Source: JALORV01 sp963703945 (GTDB lineage Bacteria; Pseudomonadota; Gammaproteobacteria; Burkholderiales; Burkholderiaceae_F). Taken from it: a DNA stretch of 64,000 bases. The notes under the pieces are model-generated. The model saw only the letters and a program-made list of their open reading frames with translations, ran no database searches and had not been told where the DNA came from. How positions within the stretch are numbered: position 1 is the first letter of the stretch; each line of letters starts with the position of its first letter. The position numbers and the translations under genes are program-made. Below are positions 53,301 to 63,451 of the stretch, one piece after another. The stretch spans positions 234,976 to 298,975 of the forward strand of contig CAVPGM010000025.1 of assembly GCA_963703945.1 (NCBI GenBank), written 5' to 3'.

Positions 53301-55445
53301 GATCGCTCGCCGCAAGCGATCGCGCAACTCGTCGAACTCGATCGGCCGCGTCGTCGACACGGCGTCAAGTCGCAACGTCGACCGTCTGCACGAACTGCTC
53401 GAAGCGCAGGCCTACCGGCTCGCCTACTGGCGGGTGGCATTCGACGAAATCAACTATCGCCGCTTCTTCGACATCAACGAGCTCGCCGCGCTGCGGATGG
53501 AGCATCGGCCGGCGTTCGAGATGACGCACGACTTCATGCTCGAGCTTGCCGCGTCGGCGATGATCGACGGTCTGCGCATCGACCATCCCGACGGCCTGTA
53601 CGACCCGGCGGCTTACTTCGCGCAATTGCAGAAGGAGTATGCAGCAACGCGCCGGCCTGGCAGCGACGCGGCGGCACGGCCGCTCTACGTGGTGGTGGAG
53701 AAGATCATCGCGCCTCACGAACACCTGTCCGAGGCGTGGCCGTGCACGGCGACGACCGGCTATCGCTACGCCAACGCTGTCAACGGTCTGCTGGTCGACA
53801 GCGGCGCACGGTCCCGCATCGACCGCATCTGGCGCGCGTTCGTCGGCGACGAGGCGGACGACTTCGAGACGATGTGCGTACGAAGCCAGACGCGCAGTGC
53901 TGCGCGGCCCGCTCGCCGCCGGACTGACCGTGCTCGCGCAATCAGGCGCTGGGCTCGCGCGCAGCGACCGTCACAGCCGCGACCACACGCTGGCCAGCCT
54001 GCGCCAGGGGCTGGCAGAGATCGCTGCGTGCTTTCCGGTGTACCGCACCTACGTATCGCGCGACGGGCGTCGGGCCGCAGGACCGGCGCTACATCGACTG
54101 GGCGGTCGCGCGCGCGGCCCAGCGCAGCCGCGTCACGGACGCCAGCGTGTTCGATCTTTCTGCGCGCAGTTGCTGCTGGCCGAGCCACGCGAGTCAGGCA
54201 TCCCGGTCGAGCAATGCCTGTACTTTGCCATGCGCTTCCAGCAGTTCACTGCGCCGGTTGCCGCCAAGGGCATCGAGGACACCGCGTTCTATCGCTTCAA
54301 CCGGCTGATCTCGCTGGCCGACGTCGGCGCCGATCCGGATCAGTTCGGCATGACGGTAAGGGCGTTCCACGGCGCCAGCGGCGATCGCGCGGCGCGCTGG
54401 CCGTCCACGTTGTTGGCAACATCGACGCACGACAACAAGCGCTCCGAGGATGTACGCGCGCGCATCGACGTGACTGTCGGAAGTGCCGGCCGCGTGGCGA
54501 CTGACACTGCGTCGCTGGGCTCGGTTCAATCGGAGCCGCAAACGGCAGGTCGACGAAGTCGCCGCGCCGTCGCGCAACGACGAGTACTTGCTGTACCAGA
54601 CGCTGATCGGCACCTGGCCGGAATCAGGTGACGATCGCGCCGTCTACCGGGACCGGGTTCGGCAATACATGATCAAGGCGGTGCGCGAAGCCAAGGTTCA
54701 CACCAGCTGGGTCGCGGTCAACGATCAGTACGAGCATGCCGTGACGTCGTTCGTCGATGACATCCTGGCCGATGGCGACAATCTCTTCATCGAAGACCTG
54801 CGCCAGCAGCAGAACTACTTCCACTGGTTCGGGCTGTTGAACAGCGTGACGCTGACGATCGTCAAACTGACGTCGCCGGGAGTACCCGATTTCTATCAGG
54901 GCAACGAACTGCTCGACTTCAGCATGGTGGACCCGGACAACCGTCGTCCGATCGACTATCCACTGCGTCGCCGCTTGCTCGCCGAGCTCGAGGCACTGGC
55001 GCGGCAGCCATCGCAACAGATCGAAGACGCGCTGCCCGCGATGTTCGCGGCGGCCAACGGCCGAGCGAAACTGTGGGTCGTGCGCTGTCTGCTGGATTCA
55101 CGGAGGCGGCATCGCGCGCTTTACCAACAGGGCGACTATCGGCCGCTGAAGGTCTCGGGCGCGCGCGCCGGCAATGTGGTCGCGTATATGAGGCGCTTCG
55201 ATCGCCAGGGACTGCTGGTGGTCGCCGGACGCCTGTTTACTCAGCTCGGTCGGCCGGTCGGAACACTACCGGTCGGCGTCGAAACCTGGGACGACACGAC
55301 CGTCGATACGGAAGGTGTGGACAACATATCGGAGCTGACGAACGCGCTGACCGGAGAAACGCTGCCGGCAGGACGGTCCTTGCGGCTGGCTCGATTGTTG
55401 AACCGCTTTCCCGGCGCCGTATTTCACTTCCGCTCGGGAAGCTAG
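50370..55445 (+). CDS. 4-alpha-glucanotransferase - malto-oligosyltrehalose synthase fusion, frameshifted
   Basis: The first ~690 residues are GH77 MalQ (ADALGIAADYDDIWGRRHET, WGLPLQLYGLRSARNWGIGD, RIDHVMG-type segment near 51840, VIGEDLGTVPDDVRTALAAN, ASTHDLPTLAGWWDGHDIDA), ending near LPGTIDAHPNWQRKLPVPLE. The remaining ~950 are GH13_26 TreY (LQLHREFTFADATAI, GISHVYCSPYLRARAGSRHG, HIADVVPNHMGVMGADNAWW, MIDGLRIDHPDGLYDPAAYF, VVVEKIIAPHEHLSEAW, TSPGVPDFYQGNELLDFSMV). No stop codon occurs in any forward frame between the two parts (52460-52620), so a single chain is indicated. MalQ lengthens chains; TreY turns their reducing ends into trehalose units for TreZ. Many frame breaks lie between 50590 and 54540. 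Confidence 0.85.
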
Positions 55446-55461
55446 GAGGCTCCCTAGCGGC

Positions 55462-56733
55462 TCAGAGGTTCTGCATGCCGCGCTCGACGGCCAGTCGGGC
55501 GAGCAGGAAGGTCGCCGCGTTCCAGCTTTGGCCAGCCATGCCTTTCGGCTCCAGCGACGTTCCGTGGAACCATTCGGTGAATCGCCAATCGTCGAGCCCG
55601 TTGAGCCGAGCCAGCTGCAGCAATTCGGTGCGCGCCAGCTGCGGCTTGCCGACGTTCATCAGCGTCAGGACCCAGAACGCACCGATGTGCGGCCAGATGC
55701 CGCCGTTGTGATATTGGTGCGGATGATTCTGGCCGTGGCGTTGCATGTAGGCGCGCCATAGCGAATGACCGCGACCGATGGGACGCGTCACGGCCCGAAT
55801 CGGGTATGGATCGGAGACGGCCGCGGTCAGCAGGGCCTGCAGGATTTCGTGCGCGCGTGAGTCGCCGGCAAGCCCATAGACGATCGCCAGCAGGTTGCCG
55901 AAAACGTCGCCCTCGTCGCCCGCGCTCGACAAGTTGACGAAGCTCAAATACAGGCCGCGGTTGCGCTGCTGCCGGATCGTGTAGTGCCGGAGCAGACGGG
56001 TGCGCCGATAGTCGGGCAAGTCGCGACCAAAGGGATGGAACAGCGCGTTGAAGTGATGATGGGTTTCGTCCCGCCGCGGCAGCTCGTACAGGCACTTCAC
56101 GCGATACCACAGCGCGTTGCTGTACAGCACGAAGCCCGAGCGCGGCATGATGTCGGCCCAGTCGCTTGCCTCGTTCTGCTGGAGCAGGAAGAAGCGCTGG
56201 TGCTCCTGCGCCATCAGCCATTGGATCGCCCGTTCGACGTTTGGCTGCCAGCGATTGCGAACCGAACTGTCCGCGCTCGACCTGCGCACGTGATCGACCG
56301 CGATCAACCACCACAGGGTTGCATCGATGCAACCCACGTACCAGAAGTCGGCCCCGGTGCCATCGGCCTCGACGTACTTGGGGATTTGTCCGTTCGGCGC
56401 TTGCCCGGCGGCGAGCGAGTCGAGGCTCGCGATCGCGCCGAGTTCGAGCGCCGCGACGCCACTGCCCACCATCGCGAGTGCGCAAATAGCTGCGTCGCGG
56501 CCGAAGATACGAGTGTAGGCGCGGGCATCGGCCGCATCGCAGCGCCGCGCGGCAAGGATGCCACGCGGCGTCAGATTGTCGTACAACAGCCGCAGCGACT
56601 CGTTCGTGCAACGATCGAGCAGGTCTCGGTCCTTGTCGGCTGCTGACGAGTGCTCATGCCCCAATTCGACCGCCGCAGGGTGTACCGCTTGGAGTGACGC
56701 AACGGGGAAGTCAGCGCGATCGCGCGTATTCAT
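55462..56733 (-). CDS. Amylo-alpha-1,6-glucosidase / GH100-like glycoside hydrolase
   Basis: The 423-residue (alpha/alpha)6-barrel protein shows RDLLDRCTNESLRLLYDNLT, TRIFGRDAAICALAMVGSG, IPKYVEADGTGADFWYVGCI with DATLWWLIAVDHVRR, SDWADIMPRSGFVLYSNALW, and the C-terminal YHNGGIWPHIGAFWVLTLMN then EPKGMAGQSWNAATFLLA. RDA, the DATLWW region and the YHNGGIWP segment are shared by the GDE C-terminal family and neutral invertases (GH100). Its place beside glucan genes favours an alpha-glucosidase role, but sucrose cleavage cannot be excluded. It converges on the malQ/treY gene with a 16-bp gap. The frame is intact. About 280 bp separate its start from glgP, which points away, so promoters for both lie at 56734-57014. 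Confidence 0.75.
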   Translation of the reverse strand: MNTRDRADFPVASLQAVHPAAVELGHEHSSAADKDRDLLDRCTNESLRLLYDNLTPRGILAARRCDAADARAYTRIFGRDAAICALAMVGSGVAALELGAIASLDSLAAGQAPNGQIPKYVEADGTGADFWYVGCIDATLWWLIAVDHVRRSSADSSVRNRWQPNVERAIQWLMAQEHQRFFLLQQNEASDWADIMPRSGFVLYSNALWYRVKCLYELPRRDETHHHFNALFHPFGRDLPDYRRTRLLRHYTIRQQRNRGLYLSFVNLSSAGDEGDVFGNLLAIVYGLAGDSRAHEILQALLTAAVSDPYPIRAVTRPIGRGHSLWRAYMQRHGQNHPHQYHNGGIWPHIGAFWVLTLMNVGKPQLARTELLQLARLNGLDDWRFTEWFHGTSLEPKGMAGQSWNAATFLLARLAVERGMQNL

Positions 56734-57014
56734 GTGCAGCTATCAGCGCAGAGCATTGTGCGGATTCCTCGCGCCTGTGCGGCGGCCTCTTCGAAGTGTC
56801 GTATTTTCACGAGCGAAGAAATCGCAAAGTAACAGGCAAAAATGGGCGGACTATATCCGGTCTTGATCGTCGCATCGGATGGAGTGTGTGGCGTGACGGC
56901 CCTTGCAGCCGCAACCCTCGCGAGCGTCTGTTCCCAACGCCACTGGCCGCAAGGCATGATCGCTCCTTGGCCGACTTCGGCCCGTCCGGCACCTGACCCC
57001 GATCTTTGCCCGGC

Positions 57015-58723
57015 ATGAACCTCTCGCCCTCGATCGCCTACTTCTCGATGGAGATCGGCCTGGTGGCCGGCATTCCGACCTACGCGGGCGGGCTCGGCGT
57101 CCTCGCCGGCGACACCATCCGTTCCGCGGCCGACCGCGGCCTGGACATGGTCGCGGTCACCCTCGTCCACCGGCGCGGCTACTTTCGCCAGCAGCTCGAC
57201 GCCGACGGCTCGCAGAGCGAGGAGCCGCTCCCCTGGTCGCCCGCCGAGCGGCTGGCCGAACTGCCTGCGCGGGCCACCGTCGGCATCGAGGGCCGCACCG
57301 TGCAGCTGCGGGCGTGGCGCTACGAGGTGACCGGCGTCGGCGGACATGTCGTGCCCGTCCTGTTTCTCGACGCCGACGTGGCGGAAAACGCCGACAGCGG
57401 ACCGCCGACTGACCGACCACCTGTACGGCGGCGACCTGCGCTACCGGCTGTGCCAGGAACTGCTGCTCGGCATCGGCGGCGTGCGCATGCTGCGCGCGCT
57501 CGGCTTCCACGAGATCCGCCGCTTTCACATGAACGAGGGACACGCGGCCCCGCTCGTGCTGGAGCTCGGCTTCGAAGAAATGCGGCGCCGGGGCATGACG
57601 ATGGTGACGCATGAAATCGCCGCCGACGTCAAGCGCTGCTGCGTTTTCACGACGCACACGCCGGTGCCCGCGGGGCACGACCAGTTCCCGCTCGCTCTGG
57701 TGCAGCAGGTGATGACCGACTACGGGCACGCGTATCGACGCGCTCGCCGCCGACCTGCTGATCGGCGAAACGCTGAACATGACCTACCTCGCGCTGGACG
57801 GCGAGCCGCTACGTCAACGGCGTCGCGCAGTCGCCACGGCGAGGTCTCGCGGCGCATGTTCGGTGAGTACGAGATCGACTCGATCACCAACGGCGTTCAC
57901 GTCGCGACCTGGACGGCGCCGCCGATGCAGGCGCTGTTCGACCGCCACATCGCCGGCTGGCGCGAGGACAATGACAGCCTGCGCTATGCGCTCAGCATCC
58001 CGCCAGCGGAAGTATGGTCGGCGCACCAGGCCGCGAAAGATGCGCTGGTGGACTTCGTCAACCAGCGCAGCGGCGCGCAGTTGCGACGCTCGACACGTTC
58101 ACGCTCGGCTTCGCGCGCCGGGTCACGGCCTACAAGCGCCCCGACCTGCTGTTCTTCGATCTCGCGCGCCTGCTCGCGATCCATGCCGAGGCCGGGCCGA
58201 TCCAGATCGTGCTGGCCGGCAAGGCGCACCCGCAGGACCACGGCGGCAAGGCGCTGATCCGCGAACTGCACAGGACGATGCAGGCGCTGCGCGGACAGAT
58301 CGAGGTCGCCTACCTCCCCGACTACGACATGGCGATGGCCGCGCGGCTCGTCGGCGGGCGCCGATCTGTGGCTGAACACGCCGCAGGCCCCGCTCGAGGC
58401 GTCCGGCACCAGCGGCATGAAAGCGGCCGTCAACGGCGTGCCGCAGCTATCGGTGCTCGACGGCTGGTGGCTGGAAGGCTGCATCGAGGGCGTGACCGGC
58501 TGGGCCATCGGGAACGACCCAGGCGCCGGAGACGCGGTCGACAACCGCGTGAGCGACGCCGACGTCGATGTACCGCAAGCTGCAGGACACGATCGTGCCG
58601 CTGTACTACCGCAACCGAGATCGCTGGATCGACGTGATGCGCAACGCGATCGCGCTCAACGGGTCGTTCTTCAACACCGAGCGGATGATCGACGAGTACG
58701 TGCGCAAGGCGTACGTGCCCTGA
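57015..58723 (+). CDS. glgP: Alpha-glucan phosphorylase (short, GT35 Thermotoga-type), frameshifted
   Basis: The enzyme releases glucose 1-phosphate from glucan ends with pyridoxal phosphate. Seen: NLSPSIAYFSMEIGLVAGIP, TYAGGLGVLAGDTIRSAAD, FHMNEGHAAPLVLELG, VFTTHTPVPAGHDQFPLALV, YEIDSITNGVHVATWTAPPM, FARRVTAYKRPDLLFFDLAR, QIVLAGKAHPQDHGGKALIR and the PLP-Lys motif EASGTSGMKAAVNGVPQLSV, ending TERMIDEYVRKAYVP. Corrected length is about 570 residues, far shorter than E. coli GlgP (about 815), as in the compact alpha-glucan phosphorylase branch. ATG 57015 is favoured because the family begins here; no strong ribosome site is seen. Breaks lie near 57405, 57740, 57815, 58085, 58360 and 58565. Confidence 0.88.
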
Positions 58724-58799
58724 AATAGGTCTGCTCGCACCGCCCGAGGTGTCAGACAAGCGTTCTGCGACGCAACGCCTCACGTGCTAGCTTGCGACG

Positions 58800-59786
58800 A
58801 TGTGGCGCTGGATCGTTCGAACGTGGCGCACCGCCCGCACCTGGCTTCGGGTTCGGATCGGACTCGCGCGCGGTCTGTGGCAACGAGGCACGGTGCGCGC
58901 GCCAGCGGCGTCGCTGCTGCCGCCGTTGGCGTTGGGACGATGGTGGTCGGTGGACTCCTGGCGTTATGGACTCTACTGCCCCGCCGGGATCGAGGATCGC
59001 GACGAAGCACCGCTGATCGTTTTGCTTCACGGCTGCCGGCAGAACGCCCTGCGATTCGCAGTCGCGAGTGGCTGGACCGCCTACGCCGATCGTGCACGCG
59101 TTCGCTTGCTGTGCCCGAGCCAGCGACTGCGCGCCAATCCGCTCGGCTGCTGGAACTGGTTTCTGCTGCCGGCGCAGCGCGGCGGCGGCGAACTCGCGGT
59201 GGCGCTCGGAGCGATCGATGCCGTCGCCCAGCGGTGCGCGATCGCTGCTGACTCGACAAGTGTGGTCGGGCTGTCGGCTGGCGGCGCGATGGCGGCGCTA
59301 CTGGCGTTCCATCATCCCGATCGATTCGTTGCGGCGGTCGCCGTGGCCGCACCACCGCTACTCGGTCCGGCAAATATGCAGAATCCCCGCGATGTCATGC
59401 GACACGGGCTGCGGGTTCCGCCTGCCAGCGCAATCGCATTACTGCCTCCGTGCGCACCGCTCGCGGTGATCCACGGCGAGCTCGACCCGGTCGTAAGCCC
59501 CATCTGCGGTGTGCAGTTGACCGAACAGGCCGTTGCCTCGCATCGCCGCGAGGTTGTCGACTCCCAGACGCACCCGGACCAATCGACCCGCACGATCGAA
59601 TACCGCGCCAGTGGCCGTCTGGTCGCGCGCCATATCGCGATCCCGGACCTGCGGCACGAGTGGACGGGTGGCCCGGGGGGGCATGCCTATTGCGAAGCAC
59701 ACGGACCATCGCTCGTCGCGTTGTGCACACGCTTCATTGTCGATGCAGCAATGCCCGCGACCCACGAATCTGTGCGCGTCCCATAG
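58800..59786 (+). CDS. PHB-depolymerase/LpqC-like esterase
   Basis: The 328-residue alpha/beta hydrolase belongs to the esterase PHB depolymerase family. The core starts SWRYGLYCPAGIEDRDEAPL with LIVLLHGCRQNALRFAV as oxyanion region. The triad is visible: Ser in VVGLSAGGAMAALLAF, Asp in VIHGELDPVVSP and His in IPDLRHEWTGGPGG. The first 50 residues are Trp/Arg-rich (MWRWIVRTWRTARTWLRVRI), not a normal signal peptide, so the protein may be cytoplasmic or membrane-associated. Members cleave poly-3-hydroxybutyrate oligomers or feruloyl and acetyl esters. It is monocistronic and its frame is intact. The substrate is undecided. Confidence 0.85.
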   Translation: MWRWIVRTWRTARTWLRVRIGLARGLWQRGTVRAPAASLLPPLALGRWWSVDSWRYGLYCPAGIEDRDEAPLIVLLHGCRQNALRFAVASGWTAYADRARVRLLCPSQRLRANPLGCWNWFLLPAQRGGGELAVALGAIDAVAQRCAIAADSTSVVGLSAGGAMAALLAFHHPDRFVAAVAVAAPPLLGPANMQNPRDVMRHGLRVPPASAIALLPPCAPLAVIHGELDPVVSPICGVQLTEQAVASHRREVVDSQTHPDQSTRTIEYRASGRLVARHIAIPDLRHEWTGGPGGHAYCEAHGPSLVALCTRFIVDAAMPATHESVRVP

Positions 59787-59812
59787 GCACTGGATAACAC
59801 CTGGTCGAACTA

Positions 59813-61231
59813 ATGAGCACGAAGAGATGCCTTGTTCCTCTGTATTGGGTGTTGCTCCCAGTTCTCCTACCGGTGTCTCCGGTGCTCGCTCAACAGCAAG
59901 CGGTAGATTTCAGCCCGTTAGCACAGGTCGCGCTCGCCGAACTGCGAGAGACCAACACACCCGGCGCGGCGGTTGCCGTCGTTAGCGGCGACCGCTTGGT
60001 CTTTGCGAAAGGTTTCGGCCGCGACAATATTGAGACCGGGACTCCCGTGACACCCGATACGCTCTTCCGAGTCGGCTCGGTAACCAAGATGTTCACGGCC
60101 GCCGTCCTGGTAACTCTGGCCGACGCCAACCACATCAAACTCGATGCGCCGATCGGCAAATATCTCAGTGGACTGAACGCCAAGCTATCGGCTGTCACTG
60201 TCCATCAGCTCCTGAGCCACACGGCGGGGATGACAGATGAGTCTCCGCCCGACTACGGATCGCACGATGACTCCGCTTTAGCTGCGTACGTGCGGTCTTT
60301 GCAGACAGACCACTTCTTCACCGAGCCCGGCAGAATCTTTTCCTACTCGAATCCAGGCTACGACGTAGCCGGGCTTCTGATCGAGGAACTGGGCGGCAGG
60401 TCTTATGCCGATGTGATGAGCGACCGACTCTTCGCGCCGCTGGGGATGAGCCGCACCACGTTCCGCCCGACCGTGGCGATGACGTACCCGCTCTCCCAAG
60501 GACATAGTGCCGCGAATGGGAAGCCGACTGTTATCAGGCCTTTCACCGACAATGTCGCTGCGTGGCCTGACGGCTTCATGTTTTCCAGCGTGAATGACCT
60601 CGCACGCTTCGCCATTGCCTTCGTGAACGGCGGCAGAATTGACGGGAAGCAGGTTCTAGCTCCCGCAGTGGTGGCCAAGCTCTCGACCCCTTACGCCGAC
60701 CTTCATAGTCGCTTTGTGTTTGCCGACGGGAAATACGGCTATGGACTATTCGTCCACGAATATCGCGGCGCTTCCTTGGTGTGGCATGCAGGCTTGATGC
60801 CGGGGTTCGGTGCGCTGTTGCAAATGGTGCCGGCGCGCCGTTTCGCGGTCATCGTACTTGCAAATCGGAGCGGGTCGCTGCTGAACAAGACGGCCGAGAA
60901 AGCCATGGAGCTTATCCTGCCGTTGGAGGCGAAGGCCGAAGATAAGGCTGAGCAGGCTATGTCGATCAGCAAGGCAGAGTTAAGTGGCTATGTCGGCACA
61001 TACGCGAATAAGCCAGAGAGCGTCGAGCTCCTCGTGAAGCGGGGCAAGTTGGTCCTAAAGCGAGAGGACGGCGAGTTTCCGATAACCAAGATCGGCGATC
61101 ATCGCTTCTCAATCGTCAAGCCCAGCGGCACGGAAGCGGAGGAATTTGTGCTGGTTCGGGGAGCCGATGGCAAGTCAGAGTATCTCCATGTTGGGCGTCA
61201 TGCCTTGAAAAAGGTGCCAACAGAAAAGTAG
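59813..61231 (+). CDS. Exported serine beta-lactamase-like hydrolase
   Basis: The 472-residue protein has a signal peptide ending near VLAQQQ, then a class C beta-lactamase/esterase domain: FRVGSVTKMFTAAVLVTLAD with the SxxK nucleophile, YSNPGYDVAGLLIEELGG with the Y-S-N motif, and VWHAGLMPGFGALLQMV with the HxG third motif. A C-terminal extension (ELSGYVGTYANKPESVELLV onward) forms a small beta domain often seen in penicillin-binding-protein-like peptidases. Members include D-aminopeptidases, esterases and beta-lactamases; true drug resistance is not implied. The gene stands alone and its frame is intact. Confidence 0.88.
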   Translation: MSTKRCLVPLYWVLLPVLLPVSPVLAQQQAVDFSPLAQVALAELRETNTPGAAVAVVSGDRLVFAKGFGRDNIETGTPVTPDTLFRVGSVTKMFTAAVLVTLADANHIKLDAPIGKYLSGLNAKLSAVTVHQLLSHTAGMTDESPPDYGSHDDSALAAYVRSLQTDHFFTEPGRIFSYSNPGYDVAGLLIEELGGRSYADVMSDRLFAPLGMSRTTFRPTVAMTYPLSQGHSAANGKPTVIRPFTDNVAAWPDGFMFSSVNDLARFAIAFVNGGRIDGKQVLAPAVVAKLSTPYADLHSRFVFADGKYGYGLFVHEYRGASLVWHAGLMPGFGALLQMVPARRFAVIVLANRSGSLLNKTAEKAMELILPLEAKAEDKAEQAMSISKAELSGYVGTYANKPESVELLVKRGKLVLKREDGEFPITKIGDHRFSIVKPSGTEAEEFVLVRGADGKSEYLHVGRHALKKVPTEK

Positions 61232-61858
61232 GTAAACGTTTTGGATGGCCTCCTTCGTTTGAATGGCCGCGGCTGCAGCCAAGACGCCGCCTTGACGCTC
61301 GTCCTGCGCCTAACCAGAAGCGGGACTGGACGGTTCAGTAAGGCGGCCTATACAAGCTGGCCCAGCAACAGGGAAAGCACAAGGCGTCTCATTTGGCAAG
61401 ACGCGACGTCGGCTATGGGTCCGCGATCCGCTGCTGGTCCTGGGCAGCTCTCTGGATAAAAGCGATGACCGCTTCCGGAATCTGCTGACTTCCGCCATGG
61501 GTCGACGGCGGACATCACCGAATACCGACGGTGGACATTTTACTAATGACGGCTGTCCACCCTTGGCGGAAGTTCGTAGTAGGCAGAAGCCGCCGCACGG
61601 CCATCCGAGACCCGTTGCGTCGTGCAACGAACTCAAGCCCGGTATTGGAGTGCTTCGACCGCCGGATCACGTCGGTGGCAGCATTCACAAACGCAATGCG
61701 GTTGGCCTCGACGAAGATGTTGTCAGTTCTTGCCAGGGACCCCAGCCGGACAAGCGCCGACATGCGGCGGCCAGAGTGAGCAGTAACCCGACAGTAACGA
61801 TCACCTCCCTAGTGTGGAGACTCCATCCGACGCTGTCGGCGTTTGAAGGAGACTTGCG
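61232..61858. other. Intergenic region with a low-confidence small reading frame
   Basis: About 627 bp. A leftward frame at 61763-61515 encodes 82 residues including IFVEANRIAFVNAATDVIRR then SKHSNTGLEFVARRNGSRMA, which looks protein-like at its N-terminal half, but I recognise no family and see no clear ribosome site. The right end contains the promoter for the gene at 61859. Nothing else is supportable. Confidence 0.35.
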
Positions 61859-62539
61859 ATGAGTGCCAATCCGCGATTGATCTTCGTAGCGGCCACACTG
61901 CTGTTCCCGGTTCTGGCCGTTGCGCCTCAGGGCATCAGGGCGCAGACGCCATCGCAGATGGAATACGAGCGCCAGCAACGTGAATACTGGCGTCAACAGG
62001 AGCAGCAGCGCCAGGAGCAGCAGCGCCAGCAACAACTGATGAACGAGAACGCACGCCGGCAGCAGGAGGAGTCGTCGCGGCTGAACGCGCCGACCGGCCA
62101 AGCTCCAGCGCCCGCCTATCAGGGCGCTTCACCGCAGCCGGCTCCGCGGCGCCAAGGACCTACGGTGGACGTCGCGACCGCGGTCGCGGCGGCGGAGTGG
62201 GAGGAGATAGGGACCTCACTCAAAGGCGAGTCCACCTTCTATGCCGCCCGCTCCACGATTCAAAGATCCGGCAATTTGGCGAAGATGTGGGAGATGATTG
62301 ACAACAAGGCAGCGACGATGATCGACGGCAAGCCGGTCCTTTCAATCAGGAACCTGATGGAATACGACTGCAAAGGCTCACGGCGGCGAATGCTTGCTGC
62401 CACTGCTTATGCGGGGCATCTCGGCAAGGGAACCGTTATCGGCTCCGAGAACTTTCCAACGCCCCATCCCTGGCACGCCGTGGGTGCCAATGACGGCTAT
62501 GTACAGCACTTCCTAAAGCTGGCCTGCGAGAAGAAATAG
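61859..62539 (+). CDS. Exported surface-adhesin-E-like protein with Gln-rich region
   Basis: The 226-residue protein has a signal peptide (LIFVAATLLFPVLAVAPQG), then a Gln/Arg/Glu-rich coiled-coil-like stretch at about residues 33-75 (EYERQQREYWRQQEQQRQEQ), a Pro/Ala linker, and a C-terminal domain of about 115 residues. The last reads GESTFYAARSTIQRSGNLAK, MWEMIDNKAATMIDGKPVLS, LMEYDCKGSRRRMLAATAYA and HPWHAVGANDGYVQHFLKLA. This W-x-(M/L)xDYK-like pattern with two Cys is that of the surface-adhesin protein E family seen in many betaproteobacteria. It is periplasmic or surface-located. Adhesion is not demonstrated for most members. Confidence 0.75.
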   Translation: MSANPRLIFVAATLLFPVLAVAPQGIRAQTPSQMEYERQQREYWRQQEQQRQEQQRQQQLMNENARRQQEESSRLNAPTGQAPAPAYQGASPQPAPRRQGPTVDVATAVAAAEWEEIGTSLKGESTFYAARSTIQRSGNLAKMWEMIDNKAATMIDGKPVLSIRNLMEYDCKGSRRRMLAATAYAGHLGKGTVIGSENFPTPHPWHAVGANDGYVQHFLKLACEKK

Positions 62540-62582
62540 CCGTCCTTTCCCGTCTGTTGTCTATCCAAGGCGGTCGCCTACA

Positions 62583-62912
62583 TCAGCGGGAAAATGTGAT
62601 CTTCAGCGGCAGCTCGGTGACACGCAGTTCGGTACCGATCCAACGACCCGAGCCGCGCTGCAGCGACTGATTCTTCGGCTGCGCACCCTCGGGCCAGGCG
62701 ATCGCCACACCGCCCGTCGGCATCTGCAGCTCAGCCACTTCGAGTACGCGCTGCTGTCCGTCGATCTTCAGCGAGTAGCTCAGCAGCCCGTACGGAGTCC
62801 GCAGGTTCTTCACGGCGAAGCCATCGCGCTCCGTCCACGCCCGCGGCACGTGACACGCGGACATCGCTATGCGCGACTGAAACGAAGTCTGCACCGCGGC
62901 CGAACCGCTCAC
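62583..62912 (-). CDS. Hypothetical beta-rich protein, possibly a fragment
   Basis: The frame of 109 residues starts with GTG 45 bp after the cupin gene. The C-terminal 75 residues alternate strands: GFAVKNLRTPYGLLSYSLKI, QQRVLEVAELQMPTGGVAIA, then RWIGTELRVTELPLKITF. The segment LRTPYGLLSYSLK followed by a Gly-Gly-V-x-I-x-W-P turn recalls the C-terminal beta domains of some glycoside hydrolases, so this may be the tail of a lost larger gene. No signal peptide is present. I cannot assign it. Confidence 0.4.
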   Translation of the reverse strand: MSGSAAVQTSFQSRIAMSACHVPRAWTERDGFAVKNLRTPYGLLSYSLKIDGQQRVLEVAELQMPTGGVAIAWPEGAQPKNQSLQRGSGRWIGTELRVTELPLKITFSR

Positions 62913-62956
62913 CGTCTGCTGAATCTGCGGTTCCGCCGCCTGTATTTTCTGCGGCT

Positions 62957-63451
62957 CTACTTCGTGGTGCCCTTTCCCACCTTGACCGGCTTGAGATCAA
63001 AGGGTCCCTTGCTTTCGACAAGAAACACGCAGTCGGAGCCCTTGTCACAACTCGTCGTGTGGCGGTAATTGCCGCCAGGTTGCAGGAAGTAGGAGCCTGG
63101 GCCTAGCCGGAACTCGGTCTTCCCCTCCGGGGCCTGGATGTAAGTCCCCGACACGATCACCACCTTCATGTCGTAGCTGTGCGTGTGGAGCGGAGCTGTG
63201 AATCCCGCCGGCAGCTTGAACAGCGCGCCGAATGCGCCGTTCGCATGGTTGCCCCACAAGTTTGCAACCTTGACTCCCGGGGCGCCGGGGTCGAGATCGG
63301 TCCACTTGATGTCGCTGGACGGCATGACAACCAGTCGGCTGTCCGCGGATTTCGCCGCGGGCTTTGCGGCCGTCTTTCCGGATCCTTGTGCCAGGACCGC
63401 CACCGGCAGGGCCACCGTAATCACAATCGTCAAAACATACCTTGCACGCAT
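62957..63451 (-). CDS. Exported cupin-domain protein
   Basis: The 164-residue protein has a signal peptide (MRARYVLTIVITVALPVAVL) and one cupin barrel. Motif 1 is PAGFTAPLHTHSYDMKVVIV, with the His-x-His and downstream metal ligands; motif 2 is LGPGSYFLQPGGNYRHTTSC, with the last His. DCVFLVESKGPFDLKPV closes the barrel. Paired Cys flank the second motif (TSCDKGSDCVF). It resembles ChrR-like and DUF4437 cupins that occur singly in the periplasm. No enzyme activity can be inferred. It may be cotranscribed with the small gene that follows. Confidence 0.8.
   Translation of the reverse strand: MRARYVLTIVITVALPVAVLAQGSGKTAAKPAAKSADSRLVVMPSSDIKWTDLDPGAPGVKVANLWGNHANGAFGALFKLPAGFTAPLHTHSYDMKVVIVSGTYIQAPEGKTEFRLGPGSYFLQPGGNYRHTTSCDKGSDCVFLVESKGPFDLKPVKVGKGTTK

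Noticed and set aside
61497..61862. A rightward gene before the adhesin-like gene
   Set aside because: Composition is not protein-like, it has no ribosome site, and it overlaps a more plausible leftward frame.
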